DNA from: Apodospora peruviana
Taxonomy: Eukaryota > Ascomycota > Sordariomycetes > Sordariales > Lasiosphaeriaceae
Direction: 5' to 3'
Assembly: GCA_033439685.1 (NCBI GenBank)
Contig: JAUEDM010000001.1
Coordinates: 5,332,001-5,396,000, forward strand
DNA: 64,000 bases
The notes under the pieces were generated by a model, which searched no databases, was not told the origin of the DNA, and saw nothing but the letters and a program-made list of their open reading frames with translations. Both the position numbers and the translations under genes were made by a program. Shown in pieces: positions 44,852 to 56,401 of this stretch. Each line of letters starts with the position of its first letter. Within the stretch, counting starts at the first letter, position 1.

Positions 44852-45626
44852 GCGGGAAGTGGGAGAGTACGTGGTGTGAGTTAAGTATGGGATTGTTAAT
44901 GCGTTATGGAAATGGGTTTATGTTTTCGCGTGGCATGCATAGCTGAATGGCGTTTAAGAATACTTATTTGCGGTGGTCGGTTTAGCTTTCTAGATCCTCT
45001 TAGCTTTCATGTAATATAGCGTTTGTTGTTCCCAGTTTGTTTCACATCTGGATTCGAGGAGGTGGATGGTGTTGAGTTGGGATGCTCTCTTCGCTGTAGT
45101 TACGAGGCTGATTTTTTTTGGAGCCTGAGAATCCAGGGATTAAAGATGTCTTGCACTCCCGGAGTGTCTCTGTACTTCTTTTCATGTCCTCAAAATCATT
45201 TCTCAGTTCAACGCACGGGTTGTTGACCCTTCTCTTTCAAAAGTTAAAGTTATGCACCTGATTTGTGTGCTATCGCGGTACTGATACTCTTTAATTAGGA
45301 GCATGAAGCATTCCTATGAAAACGTCAAGTGCTACCGGTAGGAAGCTGGTGTCTTATTCAATTATACCTGGGTGGAGCTTCCCGCACCGGCCAACCAAGC
45401 TCGCACAAACAGAGCCTGCCAAGCGTCTGTCTACACGGGTGGTGAGCTACCATGTTGTAATCCGTATTCCGTACTGTAGCTGCACCCAAGCAGCGCCAGC
45501 AACATAAATTCTGCCAACGACCCAGAGAGAAGGAAACCGCGTCGGAATTCACAACAAACGTGATAACTTCCGTTCTTGACCTCGATTTCCCGGCCTGCGC
45601 GACCGCAACATGCGTATGGTGGCAAG
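44852..45626. other. intergenic region, 0.78 kb
   Basis: RAD51 3' flank and NUP120 leader. Only short frames; no supported feature. Confidence 0.6.
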
Positions 45627-48600
45627 ATGAGCGCTCGCGAATTTGAGATCCTTTACAAGGAGACGCGACTCAACCTCGAGCCAGCGTCGCCGTCCGCGAT
45701 TGTCCAGATTCGGGTCTCGCCGCAGAGCTCCTACGGTCGCTCGATCGCATCGTCCCGAACCACGCATGTCGCAGATGACGAGAAGGGATACCGAACGAGA
45801 AACCTGGGCACCGCGTCCTCGATATACTACCGCAAGCACCATACCTCTCCGCGAGGCTTCCACTGGCGAGTCTTGGAGGGCGACACAGTTCTGAGCATTC
45901 GCGCCGCCGACGTCTGCAAGCAACGGAGAGAAGCCGATGCGCCCTTGATCCTGCACCTGCGCTTTGCGTCTCCGATACGAATCTCTTGTATAGCCTTCTC
46001 CGACACCAAGGAACAGGATGCGCTCTGCGTCTACGTCGTCGACCAGGCGAACCAGCTCTACACGATTACTCTTCGCCCGGATCACTTCAGAAAGAGGTCG
46101 GCAAGCGATGGCGGGCTGGGCGACGCATGCAGAACGTCCTCGCCGCCGGGATTCAGCTTCAAACACCCCCACCGATTAGTGGCCGTCAATCCTGATCAAT
46201 TCATCGTCACAATGCACGACGGCGGCATCTTGAGATTCGACAGGAACCGATCGCATGATTGTAAGGCAATGTTCCCTCGAATTGATGCCGGAAATGGATG
46301 ATATGGTAGGCTAACTCTTCTTAGCGATGAACAACGGGTCTATGTGGAAAGAGACGATTTATAATGTGGCTGGATGGAGCCAGAGTCTGCGTGGGTTGGT
46401 TCCTTTCCAGCGGAATCCGACCATCCGGTACGACAAGATCAACATGGAGCTGGCGGCGGCTACCTCGACGGCGGTAACGACTATGGGCTTCGAAGATAAT
46501 GCCTTTTTATTCACCATCTGCTTGGATCACCGGATGCGGGTGTGGGATATCAACACCGGCCAGATACTCTACACCGGGGATGTACTGAATGCCACACGGG
46601 ATCCCCAGGATGTTGGCAAATGGGTCATTGACCCTTCCCAGAGTAATTTGATCCGGATTGTGGAAAAGGGGGAGGGTCACAGTCTGGTGATCACCTTCTC
46701 TCCTGTGGGGACCGGTGAGTTCAAGTTCTGGAGTGTCCGAGCGAACGAGTCGGGATCCGTCCAGGTGAAAGATTGCTTCCCAGAAGCGCAGCTGATGCCT
46801 CCGAGCCCATCTTCACTCGATGTCTGGACAATGGCGGACTTTGCCGTGTCCCAGCAGGGGAGCGACCCTGAATTGTGGACTCTGTGGAAAAACAACACGA
46901 CTTACCGTGTTCAGACGTTGCAAGTCCGCCAGCACAGCAGCGCCGGGCCATTCAGCGAAGGTTGGAAGTCAGTTTTTGTCGAGAACACGATACCACCCGT
47001 GCAGACTTCCGGGCCTTGCGACCCTGTTGATTCCACCGAAAAATGGCTCGACTTGATTTTCTTCCCCGGCCGGTTCTCCAGATCTACACTCGAGACCGCG
47101 CTGGCGATGTACGAGAAAGGGCTGGGAACCTACAAGGAAACCTCTACGAAGGGCAGCAAGAGCATTGCTGAGTCCATATGCTCAGTCCTAGGCTCAACTA
47201 CAACACTGGACCGAACTTCATCTGGGGGTATCGACTACGAGCAATTCCGGGGAACGAATGATACGCAGTGGATGCGCTTCTGGCGTCTTTTGCTCGAGCT
47301 CGACAAGCAAAGGGGCGAAGCGCTGTCCTTGGTTCTTGACGGCAAGGATGGTATGATCTGGGTTGCCTGTGCCGACTCCGTCGCTGCGATCAGACTCTGC
47401 AGTGGGCTAGACCGCATATATCACAACCTCCAGTCTCCAAAGAAGAAGGACGAGGACGTGGCTGCGCTGGTGTCCGCCGGACTGACCTTTATGGAGAGCT
47501 TTACAGATAGCATGTTACAGGTCAGCAAAGCTGCTTTACGGGCTGAACTATACGAAGACTCGGCCAAATCCGACGACGACCGCATCAATAGTTTCTTCGA
47601 GAAAGCCGGGTTCTACCGGCAAATCACCGACGAGGACTGTACTCAGGTTGTAGAGACTCTGGGTCACAATTTCCAGATGTTGACTCCGAGGCTCTACGAA
47701 GACCTATTCGACCTGATAACCTCAGCGAGCGAGGCAAACTCCCAAGAGCTTCGGGAGCCTTTCACGCGACTCGGGCAAAAGGTGGTCGTTCGTGCCATGC
47801 AGGAGACGGTCGAGCTCCATTCGCAAATACTCTTCAGCCAACTGATCCTGCTTGTTCACATGGAATACGAGAGCGATAGCGATGAGGAAGCCCTTCACAC
47901 AAGGTTCGACATTGGTTCGGTCTACCGCCGTCTCATTGCCGCGCTCCGTCGGTTGGAGCAGCTTCGGTGGATGGCCAAAACAGAGCTGAGCATTGCTGTG
48001 TCAAAATCGGACCGTTCCAGTATTGGGCCGGGAACAGGTTCTCCGACAGCGAAGCGCGGCAGCGAAGACGCATATTCTATAACGGCGCTGCAAGGGCTCA
48101 CTGGGCATCTATTTGGCCTGCCCGAGGGTCATAGCCAGCCGTTGCTGTCAAGCATCATGGATCTGGTGCTGGACTTCTGCGCTCCGGGCAGCTCGACCGT
48201 GCTGGACACCTGGTCTCTGCAATGTTGGCTGCTGAAGCATGACCGGCCGGACTTGGCGTACGAGCTCAGCCCGTTTGCCAGCCAGGACCCGTTCTCTACA
48301 TACGTGCAGGGTCGCGTCTTCCTTGCACTAACAGACTACGGCACGGCCGCTATATATTTCCGGAAGGCTTCGATCGGCTTGAGCACGCAGATCAAGGACA
48401 ACGATCGCCACAGCGCCGGGCTTCTGGACGATACCGAGTGGAATCTCCTTAACAGCGGGCTTTCGAACTACTATGCCCACATCGTCAACCTTTACGACAG
48501 GCAGAAAGCGCACACCCACGTCATTGAGTTCTCGCGTCTAGCACTTCAGCTTGTTAGAGGCCTCGGTGAGGAGGCGCACGGAACCAAGACTGAGATGCTG

Positions 48601-49422
48601 AGCCGCCTGTTCATGGCCTCGACTGCGATCGGTCATTTCGACGTGGCACACTCTGCTCTGCTCGCCATGGAGGACGAGGCGATGCAGAAATCGTACCTCC
48701 GGAAGCTGGTGGAGAAGATGTGCGAGACCAACCACAACGCCGAGCTCATCAGCCTCCCGTTCTCTGGGCTCCAGACCAAGGTCGACGACATCCTCCTGGA
48801 GAAGTGCAAAGCGACAAAGGATGTGCTCCACGGCGTGCCCTACCACCAGGTGCTCTACGCTTGGCGGATTAGCCACAACGACTTCCGCGGTGGCGCCGCC
48901 GTCCTGCTGGACCGGTTACAGAAGCTCCGGCAGATGGGCGATGGCGACAAGCTCGGCACCGAAGATGCGCTTGATACACAGGTTACGCGCCAGTATCTCT
49001 TGCTCATTAACGCGTTGAGCTGCGTGGCGCCGCAGCAGGCGTATATCTTGGAGGACGTAGAGTCGCAAGCTCAGTTGGGACACCATAATAGCGGTGACGG
49101 AACAACAGTAGCAGACGATGTTGACTTGGAGAACCATTTGGATGACCTTGCGAAGAGGCTCGAGGCCGAGAAGGTGGCGGCAACGAGACGCGGAAATCAG
49201 GACGGTGATGCTGCGGCGAGAGCATTGCTGGCTAAGATGCGCCAGTTCTCTGCGGCGGTGGGTCAACAGCATAATCAGACACCGAGGGCGGCGGGAGAGA
49301 GAAAACTCTTAACACTCGGCGATCTCCGGAAACAGTATCAGCAGGAACTGGATAGGATTGTGGCGATCCAGAACAACCAGTTTGGATTTGCGGAGGACGA
49401 TTTCATGGATGTTGGTGCTTGA
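45627..49422 (+). CDS. NUP120: nucleoporin NUP120/NUP160
   Basis: Exons 45627-46260 and 46325-49422 give 1243 residues, a usual size for filamentous fungi. The intron (GTAAGG...TTAG, 64 bp, GCTAAC branch) joins NRSHD to SMNNGSMWKETI. The N-terminal half is a beta-propeller (LRFASPIRISCIAFSD, FIVTMHDGGILRFDRN, FTICLDHRMRVWDINTG). The remainder is an alpha-helical solenoid ending in a coiled, charged tail (LGDLRKQYQQELDRIVAIQ and FAEDDFMDVGA). NUP120 is a scaffold arm of the Y-shaped Nup84 complex on the nuclear envelope, needed for pore assembly and mRNA export. ATG 45627 (GGCAAGATGAGC) is the first in-frame ATG. Confidence 0.93.
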
Positions 49423-49895
49423 TTTGAGGGCAATAAGAAAAGGGAGGTTAAACTTGAGGTATGAAAACAAAAATGGAAATGCAAGAGAGACGAGGGCATA
49501 TTCATGTGCATGGGTCAGTTAATAGGGATTAGACTTCTTGTTTTCGGCCCCTTCTTCCTTCTCTCTGTGTCTCATGGGTTAGAAGGAAAGAAAGGGGAGA
49601 GAGACAGAAAGAAACAACAAACTTCGTCTTGTAAAATTATTATGTTCAGTTTTCTAAACGGGTAGCGTTTCGGTCCAAGGGGCGGTGATTATCATTAGAG
49701 ACCGCACAATTACCAAGATAGGATGTCCAATGCAGGAAATAAACCAAGTAACTAAACCAAGGTAAAAGGCGCAGTAGTAAGAAAGTCTAGAGGCAGTGAC
49801 GATCCAAAGATGGACGAACAACTAAACCAGTAAAAAGTATACAAAAATATATATCTGCAGGACCATTACTGATCATTGAAGATATGAGGTTGCTT
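49423..49895. other. 3' flank of NUP120 and of the tRNA gene
   Basis: A-rich sequence. On the minus strand a TTTTT (plus 49843-49847) lies about 50 bp downstream of the tRNA and could serve as a Pol III terminator. Confidence 0.5.
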
Positions 49896-49983
49896 TGGAC
49901 GAGCTAAGAATCGAACTCAGGACCTTTCGCATCATGAAAGAATGAATGCTAAGCGAACGCTCTACCAACTGAGCCACACGCCC
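49896..49983 (-). tRNA. tRNA-Ala(AGC) with a 15-nt intron
   Basis: Read on the minus strand, the acceptor is GGGCGTG with CTCGTCC and discriminator A, including the U6:U67 mismatch seen in fungal tRNA-Ala. The D arm is GCTC-AGTTGGTA-GAGC. The anticodon stem is TTCGC/GCGAA, and the T arm is CTGAG-TTCGATT-CTTAG. The anticodon loop is TTAGCA plus an interruption, giving anticodon AGC at 34-36 (alanine). The insert after position 37 (plus 49932-49946) is the canonical site of eukaryotic tRNA introns; removing it leaves 73 nt. Internal A box (TGGCTCAGTTGG) and B box (AGTTCGATTCT) are present for Pol III. Confidence 0.93.
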
Positions 49984-50435
49984 TTCCTTATAAGAGATGT
50001 TCATCTCGAGTCAGTTGTTAAGGTTGGTGTTCGTATCTCCGCTTCACAAGAGGGGAAGACCAAGCACTGTCTACTCTGTTATTTGCTCCACTTCGGTGGA
50101 GGGCATACCTCACTCAACTGGTTGGGACGAATAGGTAGTAGCCAGATAACCAAAGCTCAAAAGTGGGAGGCCATTACTTTATATGGCGTATGATTTCCTT
50201 CCTTAAACCCCACTAAGTAGTAGTAGTAACGCCTTGCCCATGCTGCGTGTGGGAAACTCCAGCCAGCAAGGAGAAAATTACCTCGCCTGTCTGCCTCCGT
50301 AAATACAAGGTTCCGCTAACCTGCCGAATAAAAAGAATTACGCTATTTGCCCAAAACCACAACAAGAGCAACACAAACACACACACACACACACACTCCA
50401 CCTCTTACCCCTCACCACAGTCTACCCAGTGCCTT
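49984..50435. other. spacer between tRNA-Ala and VPS26
   Basis: The upstream side of the tRNA and the 3' flank of VPS26. It contains an (AC)10 microsatellite at 50377-50396. No gene seen. Confidence 0.6.
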
Positions 50436-51588
50436 TCACGCTGGGACGGAGGTGATTCTGTGCTCTGGGGCTGGTGGTAACCCATCTGGGCCGTTGGTCA
50501 GCTCGGGCGCTTGTCGGTAAAGGATAATTTCTGATTGTTTAAAGTATCTCCTCGCATCTACACCGATTAGTCAGTATGAGGCAAGTGGTTCATGTGGTAG
50601 TGCGACGGGGGAAGATGACTTGCCCTCATCGATCAGAACCAGGCTGAGGTAGTATCTTGTGGAGAACTTCTTGTTCACATCTCGGAAGGTGGGGGTGAGG
50701 TCAAAGCCCCCTAGGAATAGCCGGATGGGTATTGTTTCTCCTCTAGAAGGTGATCCATCCATAATCTGAAGCCCACCCCAGTTAGCAATCAGCAGCAGGG
50801 AATCAATGGTTAAGGGTGCGCGCGACCTACCTCAAAGCGCACCAGAGTCTCGCTCTCATTGTATTGATTTGGCGCCGCACCCGTGGTCTCGCGGCGGATT
50901 ATACTCAGCTCCATATGCTTAATCTTCAGGCGTACCAGGAGGAAGTAGATGCGGCCGACGATGACGTCCTTGAGGTGGTATTTGCTTTTGCTGTACTCGA
51001 ACTCGATATGGAGACAGTCCTCGATTCCGACGTCCATCTTTATGCTGCTGTTCATCTCGGGCGGGATGCGGTAGCTGTAGACCCAAATGTCCTTCTCGCG
51101 GATGACGTCGGCCATGCGCCGCGACACCGTCACGCGCACAAAGTAGCGCAGCTTGACATTGATGCCATTGTAGGACTCGTACTGCTTCTCCACGTTCTTG
51201 AAGTTGAAGTCAAACGTCTGCGGGTGCTGCAGCTCGCCTGGTGCCGCGAGCTCCTGTACCAGGGAGAGGAACTCGTAATGATTGCCCCGGTCGAAGAACA
51301 TTTCTGCGAGGAAGAGAAAGAAGATGGTCAGCCACGTTGCCCAATGACAGGGAGTATGGCCGATGGCGTACCTATCGTGCCAATAAATTGCACTTTGATT
51401 CCTGTGTGCTCTAGTCTTTTACCATCCTTCGGTCGTACCGTCACGGCGCCTTTGACAGACTCGCCGTCCATGTATAGAGGTGCCTTCTCGCGCCGGCTTT
51501 TGTCGAGCTTGACATCGACCATCGACCGCTCGTCAGCATCTTCGAGGACAATGTCAATGTCGACCGGTGTCGCAAAGAAGTAAGACAT
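50436..51588 (-). CDS. VPS26: retromer subunit VPS26
   Basis: Minus-strand exons are 51588-51372, 51303-50831, 50765-50624 and 50557-50436, giving 317 residues. The joins read IGTI/EMFFDRG, LVRFE/IMDGSPSRGE and LVLIDE/DARRYFKQSEI. The last intron (50623-50558) starts GCAAGT and ends GTAG with a TACTGACTAAT branch region: a GC-AG intron. If it is not spliced, the protein loses the conserved RYFKQSEIILYRQAPE end and stops 18 codons later. The arrestin-like family hallmarks are clear: MSYFFATPVDIDI, YMDGESVKGAVTV, FDFNFKNVEKQYESYNGINV, LRYFVRVTVSRR, GRIYFLLVRLKIKHMELSI and IPIRLFLGGFDLTPT. VPS26 joins VPS35/VPS29 in endosome-to-Golgi retrieval. Confidence 0.95.
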
Positions 51589-52750
51589 TGTGTCTGTTGT
51601 GGTGATTTTCAAGAGGGAGCTGGCGCGAAGCACCACCCGTGGGATGGATGAAGAGAGCTGGCGAGGGACCGGAAAGGGGTATTTGAATGCGCAGCGCCCA
51701 ATCGTTATCTCTCGGATGCCAAAAAATAGAAAGAAAGGTCCACGGAGGTACGGAGGGAGCTGATCGTATTGACCGACTAGGACCCAAGTTGGTGGACGAA
51801 GCGTTTGTGAGTTGACCGATCGGTTGTTTATGTTCAAGCAATGAATGCAGGTAGCTGACGATAGGCTTCGCGTTCCACTTTGGCAGTGAGTCTGAGTGGT
51901 CGTCAGCAAGCCAGGCAGACAGCTCTGAGCCTCGCAGCCAGCTGCGCCGAAGTGGGGGGCTTGGGACCGTACCGCACGGCCCGGTAGCCAATGGTACGGC
52001 TGCACGGTTATAGCTCCCCACGACCACAGCTGCGAAGATCACCCCGTCAGTCGCGACTGGCATTTGTCACTACCCGACTGGCTATCGATGAACATCATGA
52101 TATCGAAGGACATAATAAGAATTGCGTTTCACGGTAGCACTATAGGGTAATGGCTTTGTAGATAAACATACATTCATAAGCGGAAAGAAAAAGATTTAAA
52201 CTCAAGTATTCTACCTATTCAACATCCTCACCGTGAACCTGACCCGGGAAACGGTATTCTCCTTTTGAAGGTGAAGCGTATAGATGGCTGCGGCCCCTCC
52301 AGGTAAATTGGTATACGGGTAGACTAGAACTAGCTTTGCCTTGAGTTGCGATAGAACCTATAATTTAGTTGGAACGTATCTTGAAAGCCGGCACGCATCA
52401 CTGAGGAAATAAATGTCTTCGACAGAACCAAGGGTCCAGCCAGAACTTCCAGTTGTTGGAGAGCCTCAGCTGCGCTTGGAAGGGAGGTTGAAGTTGGTTG
52501 GACTCTCGCGCACAGACCATTTGACCCCACAACCCCCAGCACCCTCCAGCTGGTTCCGTTCCAGCCAATGGCAGAAGCCCTTGGTCCCTCTGCCCTAAGA
52601 AAGTGCAGCGCGAGGCCGGCACACACAACTCGAATTATTCCGGCTCCCAAAATCGACCAGTTTTTTTTCGGGCCTGCAACACCATCTCAGTCCACCCTCG
52701 ACGACGAGAACTGACACCTCTTCCCTCCTCACACCCATACCGACGGCAAG
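51589..52750. other. divergent promoter region, VPS26 / RPL9
   Basis: A 1.16 kb region between outward-facing starts. A CAGCCAATGG (CCAAT-type) element lies at 52562-52571 and a CT/AC-rich leader runs into the RPL9 start. No ORF with support. Confidence 0.5.
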
Positions 52751-53739
52751 ATGCGTTACATCCACAGTGAGGAGACCTTGGAGGTTCCTGAGAACGGTAC
52801 GTTGTGCCCAATTGCTCCTATTTTCTTTCGGTCGGCCCGGCCCATAGACGGAATGCGAGGAGAAATTATGGATTGGGGACTGCGACGAGGAACGCCGATA
52901 TCTCGAATTGGAAAGAAAGCTATGGAGAGCCGGGATTGAATTTGCTTGGGAATTTGGGGATGGAGGAAACAAGCTTGCGACAAATTGCTGACGGTCCTAA
53001 TCCCACATGCAGTCAAGGTCACCATCAAGTCGAGACTCGTCACAGTCGAGGGCCCCCGGGGCAAGCTCACGAAGGACCTCAGCCATCTCGCCGTCAACTT
53101 CTCCGTATTGAAGAAGAACGTTATCGGCATCGAGATCCACCACGGCAACCGCAAGAATGTCGCCACTCTTCGTACCGTCCGGACGCTCATCAACAACCTG
53201 ATCATCGGTGTCACCAAGGGCTTCAAGTACAAGATGCGTTACGTCTACGCCCATTTCCCCATCAACGTCAACGTCGACAAGAACGCCGAGACTGGCTGCT
53301 GGGAGGTTGAGATCCGGTATGTCTGAGTCGCAGAAGGAACCCGGGTCCGATGGGGGAATGCGGGATGAATCTGTGGTGGAAGTCTTTAGGCACAGAAATA
53401 TTGACGTGTTCTCTGCAGTAACTTCATCGGCGAGAAGATTGTCCGGAAGATCGTCATGCAACCCGGTGTCGATGTCGAGATCTCCAAGGCGCAAAAGGAC
53501 GAGCTGATCGTGTACGGCAACTCTCTTGAGAGCGTCTCCCAGAGCGCTGCCGATATTCAGCAAATTTGCAGAGTGCGGAACAAGGATATTCGTAAGGTGC
53601 GTTATCTGCTGGAAACCTCAGCTCAGCTCGGCAGCCATGTGATGGCCTGTCAAGACAAGTGTCAGTTTGCTAACTCGAAGCCCCACAGTTCTTGGATGGT
53701 CTCTACGTCTCCGAGAAGGGCAACATTGTGGAAGAGTAA
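52751..53739 (+). CDS. RPL9: 60S ribosomal protein uL6 (L9)
   Basis: Exons 52751-52796, 53013-53316, 53419-53596 and 53689-53739 give 192 residues, the normal eukaryotic length. The joins read EVPEN/VKVTIKSRLV, WEVEIR/NFIGEKIVRK and NKDIRK/FLDGLYVSEKG. The last exon encodes just 16 residues and ends IVEE. Typical uL6 blocks are visible: VEGPRGKLTKDLSHL, YVYAHFPINV and SQSAADIQQICRVRNKDIRKF. The protein sits near the GTPase-associated centre and the sarcin-ricin loop of the large subunit. The first intron is long (216 bp), as is common in fungal ribosomal-protein genes. I looked for a C/D-box snoRNA in introns 1 and 2 and saw none. Confidence 0.97.
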
Positions 53740-55097
53740 ATGGACATGCGACCACGGGGTTTCTTTGTGCTTTATGGGTCTACCGGAGTGGCAAGGGGTC
53801 AATGGCATTTGCATGTTTTGTAGCGTAAAAACCGCTACTACAAAATGGGTGACCTTTTTGAACAATCAACTCTTCCCGGTCCACATACATCACCAGCTGG
53901 TCTATTCCGATATCATTACTTCGGAGGTTCCGTCGTTACTTTCAGCGAGTGATGGCAGTGTATAGTTTCTCGGCGTCAAGTCCTGGATACGGCACCAGGC
54001 AGACTGAGGGCAGACCAACGTCTTTTAAAAGACACATACTCTTTTTGTGGGTGATGCCACTGAGGGATAACCGACTCGATCAATACTTCAGACTACTACA
54101 GTGCCTCCTGTCCTTCCCATTTTCGATTCCAATATCTGACCAGTTTACTGTTTTCATCAAGGGCAACACTATGATTGGAGCTATCCCATAGGCTGTCCCA
54201 ATACGTCAACCCCCTATTGCTCATGTTAAACTCCGTTTTAATTTATTTCGATGGAAGTCGGCCGCTACAGCGCTAGACATCAAACCACCATTCCAGGGTC
54301 ATGCCATTATATCTGGGGGTGGTCGACGGACTACGGTCCCGTAGAGTGCCTTGGGTAGCTAATCATAAGAAACTGTCGTCCTGTAATTAGTGTTATTGGA
54401 AACGTAATCTCATTACGGGGTAGATACAGATACACACATACCACGAGAACACTCGTCGAGAATACTCGAACATCGCCCATGAGATCAAAACTCAACACCG
54501 TTCGTCTAACCTCGAACTTTCATGTGTGCCATGCTCTCGCGCAAGGCACTATTAGTAAACACAAGCGAACCAAAACATCTAGGAAGAAAACATATTTCCC
54601 TCATCTGACATCTTTCATTCAGCTCGCTTGGTTGGTATCTAGTAGTGCGGTGGTAACTCGTGTCTCTACATCTGCCTCTTCGTCCCTGACCTAGTTCTTC
54701 CTCCTCATTTCCTCCTTTCTTCCCTAGACGGAGAAATCTCAACAAACCCGGTATCATGCAAAAATATTTTTACAAATGCCTCCTGAATTTGATAACGCCG
54801 ATGGGTGGAAAAGGGGTAAAAAGGTCGGGGGCATGCGGTTATCTAACGGGTTCATCTTGTGTTTGTATGTACTCAAACATGTGACCAAAAATATGGGGAG
54901 GGGGGCGAATTAAACTTTCGCTTTGCAGAGAACGCGAAAGTTATAGTCAGATGAAATAAAAAGTGACGAAGCCACCCCTCCGAAATGCAAATGATGTTAG
55001 TTGGAAATGGATAAGTGCGGGGGATAGATGTACATTAGTCGTCTCGATCGTCTTCATTAAGTCAGTTTGTTTTGACTTGCGTGAGTAATGTTGCTCG
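53740..55097. other. convergent 3' intergenic region, 1.36 kb
   Basis: Facing 3' ends of RPL9 and the Cys-rich surface-protein gene. Only short frames and no RNA gene recognised. Confidence 0.55.
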
Positions 55098-56401
55098 TCA
55101 CCTCGGCGGCGATCGCGGCGATCGGTCACCACGATGTGAAGGCGCCCTCGAAGGGCCGCGCGACATCACCCGTGTTTCGGTTCTCGTCACTCTGGTCCCT
55201 CCACTCCGGTGAGAGCGCCGAGTCCGTCTATCGCTACTAAGCGAGCCTGTTTTTAGGGTGTTAGCAATGATCGTACGACTTTCAAAGGTTCGTCTTTGTT
55301 TCACTCACTTGGGCTGTCTCCGGTGTAATCGGACGACCAGTAGCTGCTGCTAACGTCGCTTCTCGCCCTCCTCGACGCCTCCTTCTTCTTATTGTCTTTC
55401 CTCAGTCCGAGTAGGAGCCACAGGGTGCCGAGCGCAGCTCCAATGCCGAGCAAGCCTCCGCCGCCGCTCTTCTTCTCCTTCCGCGATCCAGCCGCGCTGG
55501 GTCGGCCCCCGCCGCCGCCATACCAAGAGCCATGGGCATCTCGCCGTGAGTGCGTCGATCCGCGGCGCGTATAACGCTCCTCCTCAATGATTGTCTCGGA
55601 CTTCTTCTTCGACCCGCCGAGCCCAAAGATTGCGAGAATGCCGTGCCACAGGCCCCGAACCACGCAGCAAAGGCAAATCAGGACGAGCAGAGCAATACCC
55701 GCCAGAGTGCCAATAACAATACCCGCGATCGCTCCGGGACTCAGCCCGCCGCCTGCTGTTCCCCCTGGGGTAACCCCTGTTGAGGTGGTTGTTGCGCTGG
55801 CGACCGTACCCGTCACGACGGCGGTGCCGCCGCTGGTTACGCGGTATGGGGCGCTGTATTGCGTCGTGAACACCGTGGTAATGACTGCGCCCCCACTGGT
55901 GATCGTTGTCGGCCAAGTGACAATGCTTCCGCCTCCTCCTACGACACCTCCCCCACTACCATCCCCATCAAGGCACTGTCCATTATAGGCGCAGTACTGC
56001 GTCAATTTGCAGCACACTGATCCGCACGGCTTCTCGCCAAGCGCTGTGTTGGGGTTGCAGGTGCCTCCTGTCACGGCCGGGACGGGGGAGCTGTAAGTGC
56101 TGGTAAATGTCTGGGTCAGGGTCCATGTTGTGGTCCAGAACTGATATCCACCACCTCCACCACCACCCGTCGAGCAGCCAGCGATACCGTTGGATGTGTA
56201 ACATGTGGAGCCGGCGCTGCAGCAGTACTGATTGTCAACGCCACAGTACTGGGCACACTGGCGTGGCAGGAGATAGCCGAAGCCAGCCGCGTGCAGGTCG
56301 TCCTTGGGATAAGGGTGAGCAGCAGCTCTATGCGCCGAGCCCGCAAGCAAGAGGCAGACGGCCGCAAGCGAGCCCGGCGAGGACGATCGTCGATGTCGCA
56401 T
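55098..56401 (-). CDS. Cys-rich, single-pass cell-surface protein, unknown function
   Basis: Minus-strand exons 56401-55309 and 55246-55098 give 413 residues. The 62-bp intron (GTGAGT...ACAG) replaces an early stop after YTGDSPS with SLSSDRRTRRSHRSGG. A signal peptide is at about residues 1-28 (LAAVCLLLAGSAHRAAA). Two cysteine knots follow: CAQYCGVDNQYCCSAGSTCY and CGSVCCKLTQYCAYNGQC. A Ser/Thr/Gly stalk with TTV repeats leads to a TM helix (AGIVIGTLAGIALLVLICLCCVV). The cytoplasmic tail has a KKKSE patch, a second hydrophobic patch (LLGIGAALGTLWLLLGL) and an Arg/Ser-rich end. The organisation suggests a wall-associated sensor or adhesin-like protein, though the Cys pattern is not WSC or CFEM. 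Head-to-head with VMA13. Confidence 0.8.

Noticed and set aside
50571..50623. VPS26 ending at the TGA at 50571-50573
   Set aside because: That end lacks the family's RYFKQSEI segment, which lies intact downstream behind a consensus GC-AG intron.
52797..53418. snoRNA hosted in RPL9 introns
   Set aside because: Introns 1 and 2 were read for RTGATGA/CTGA and H/ACA signatures; none convincing.
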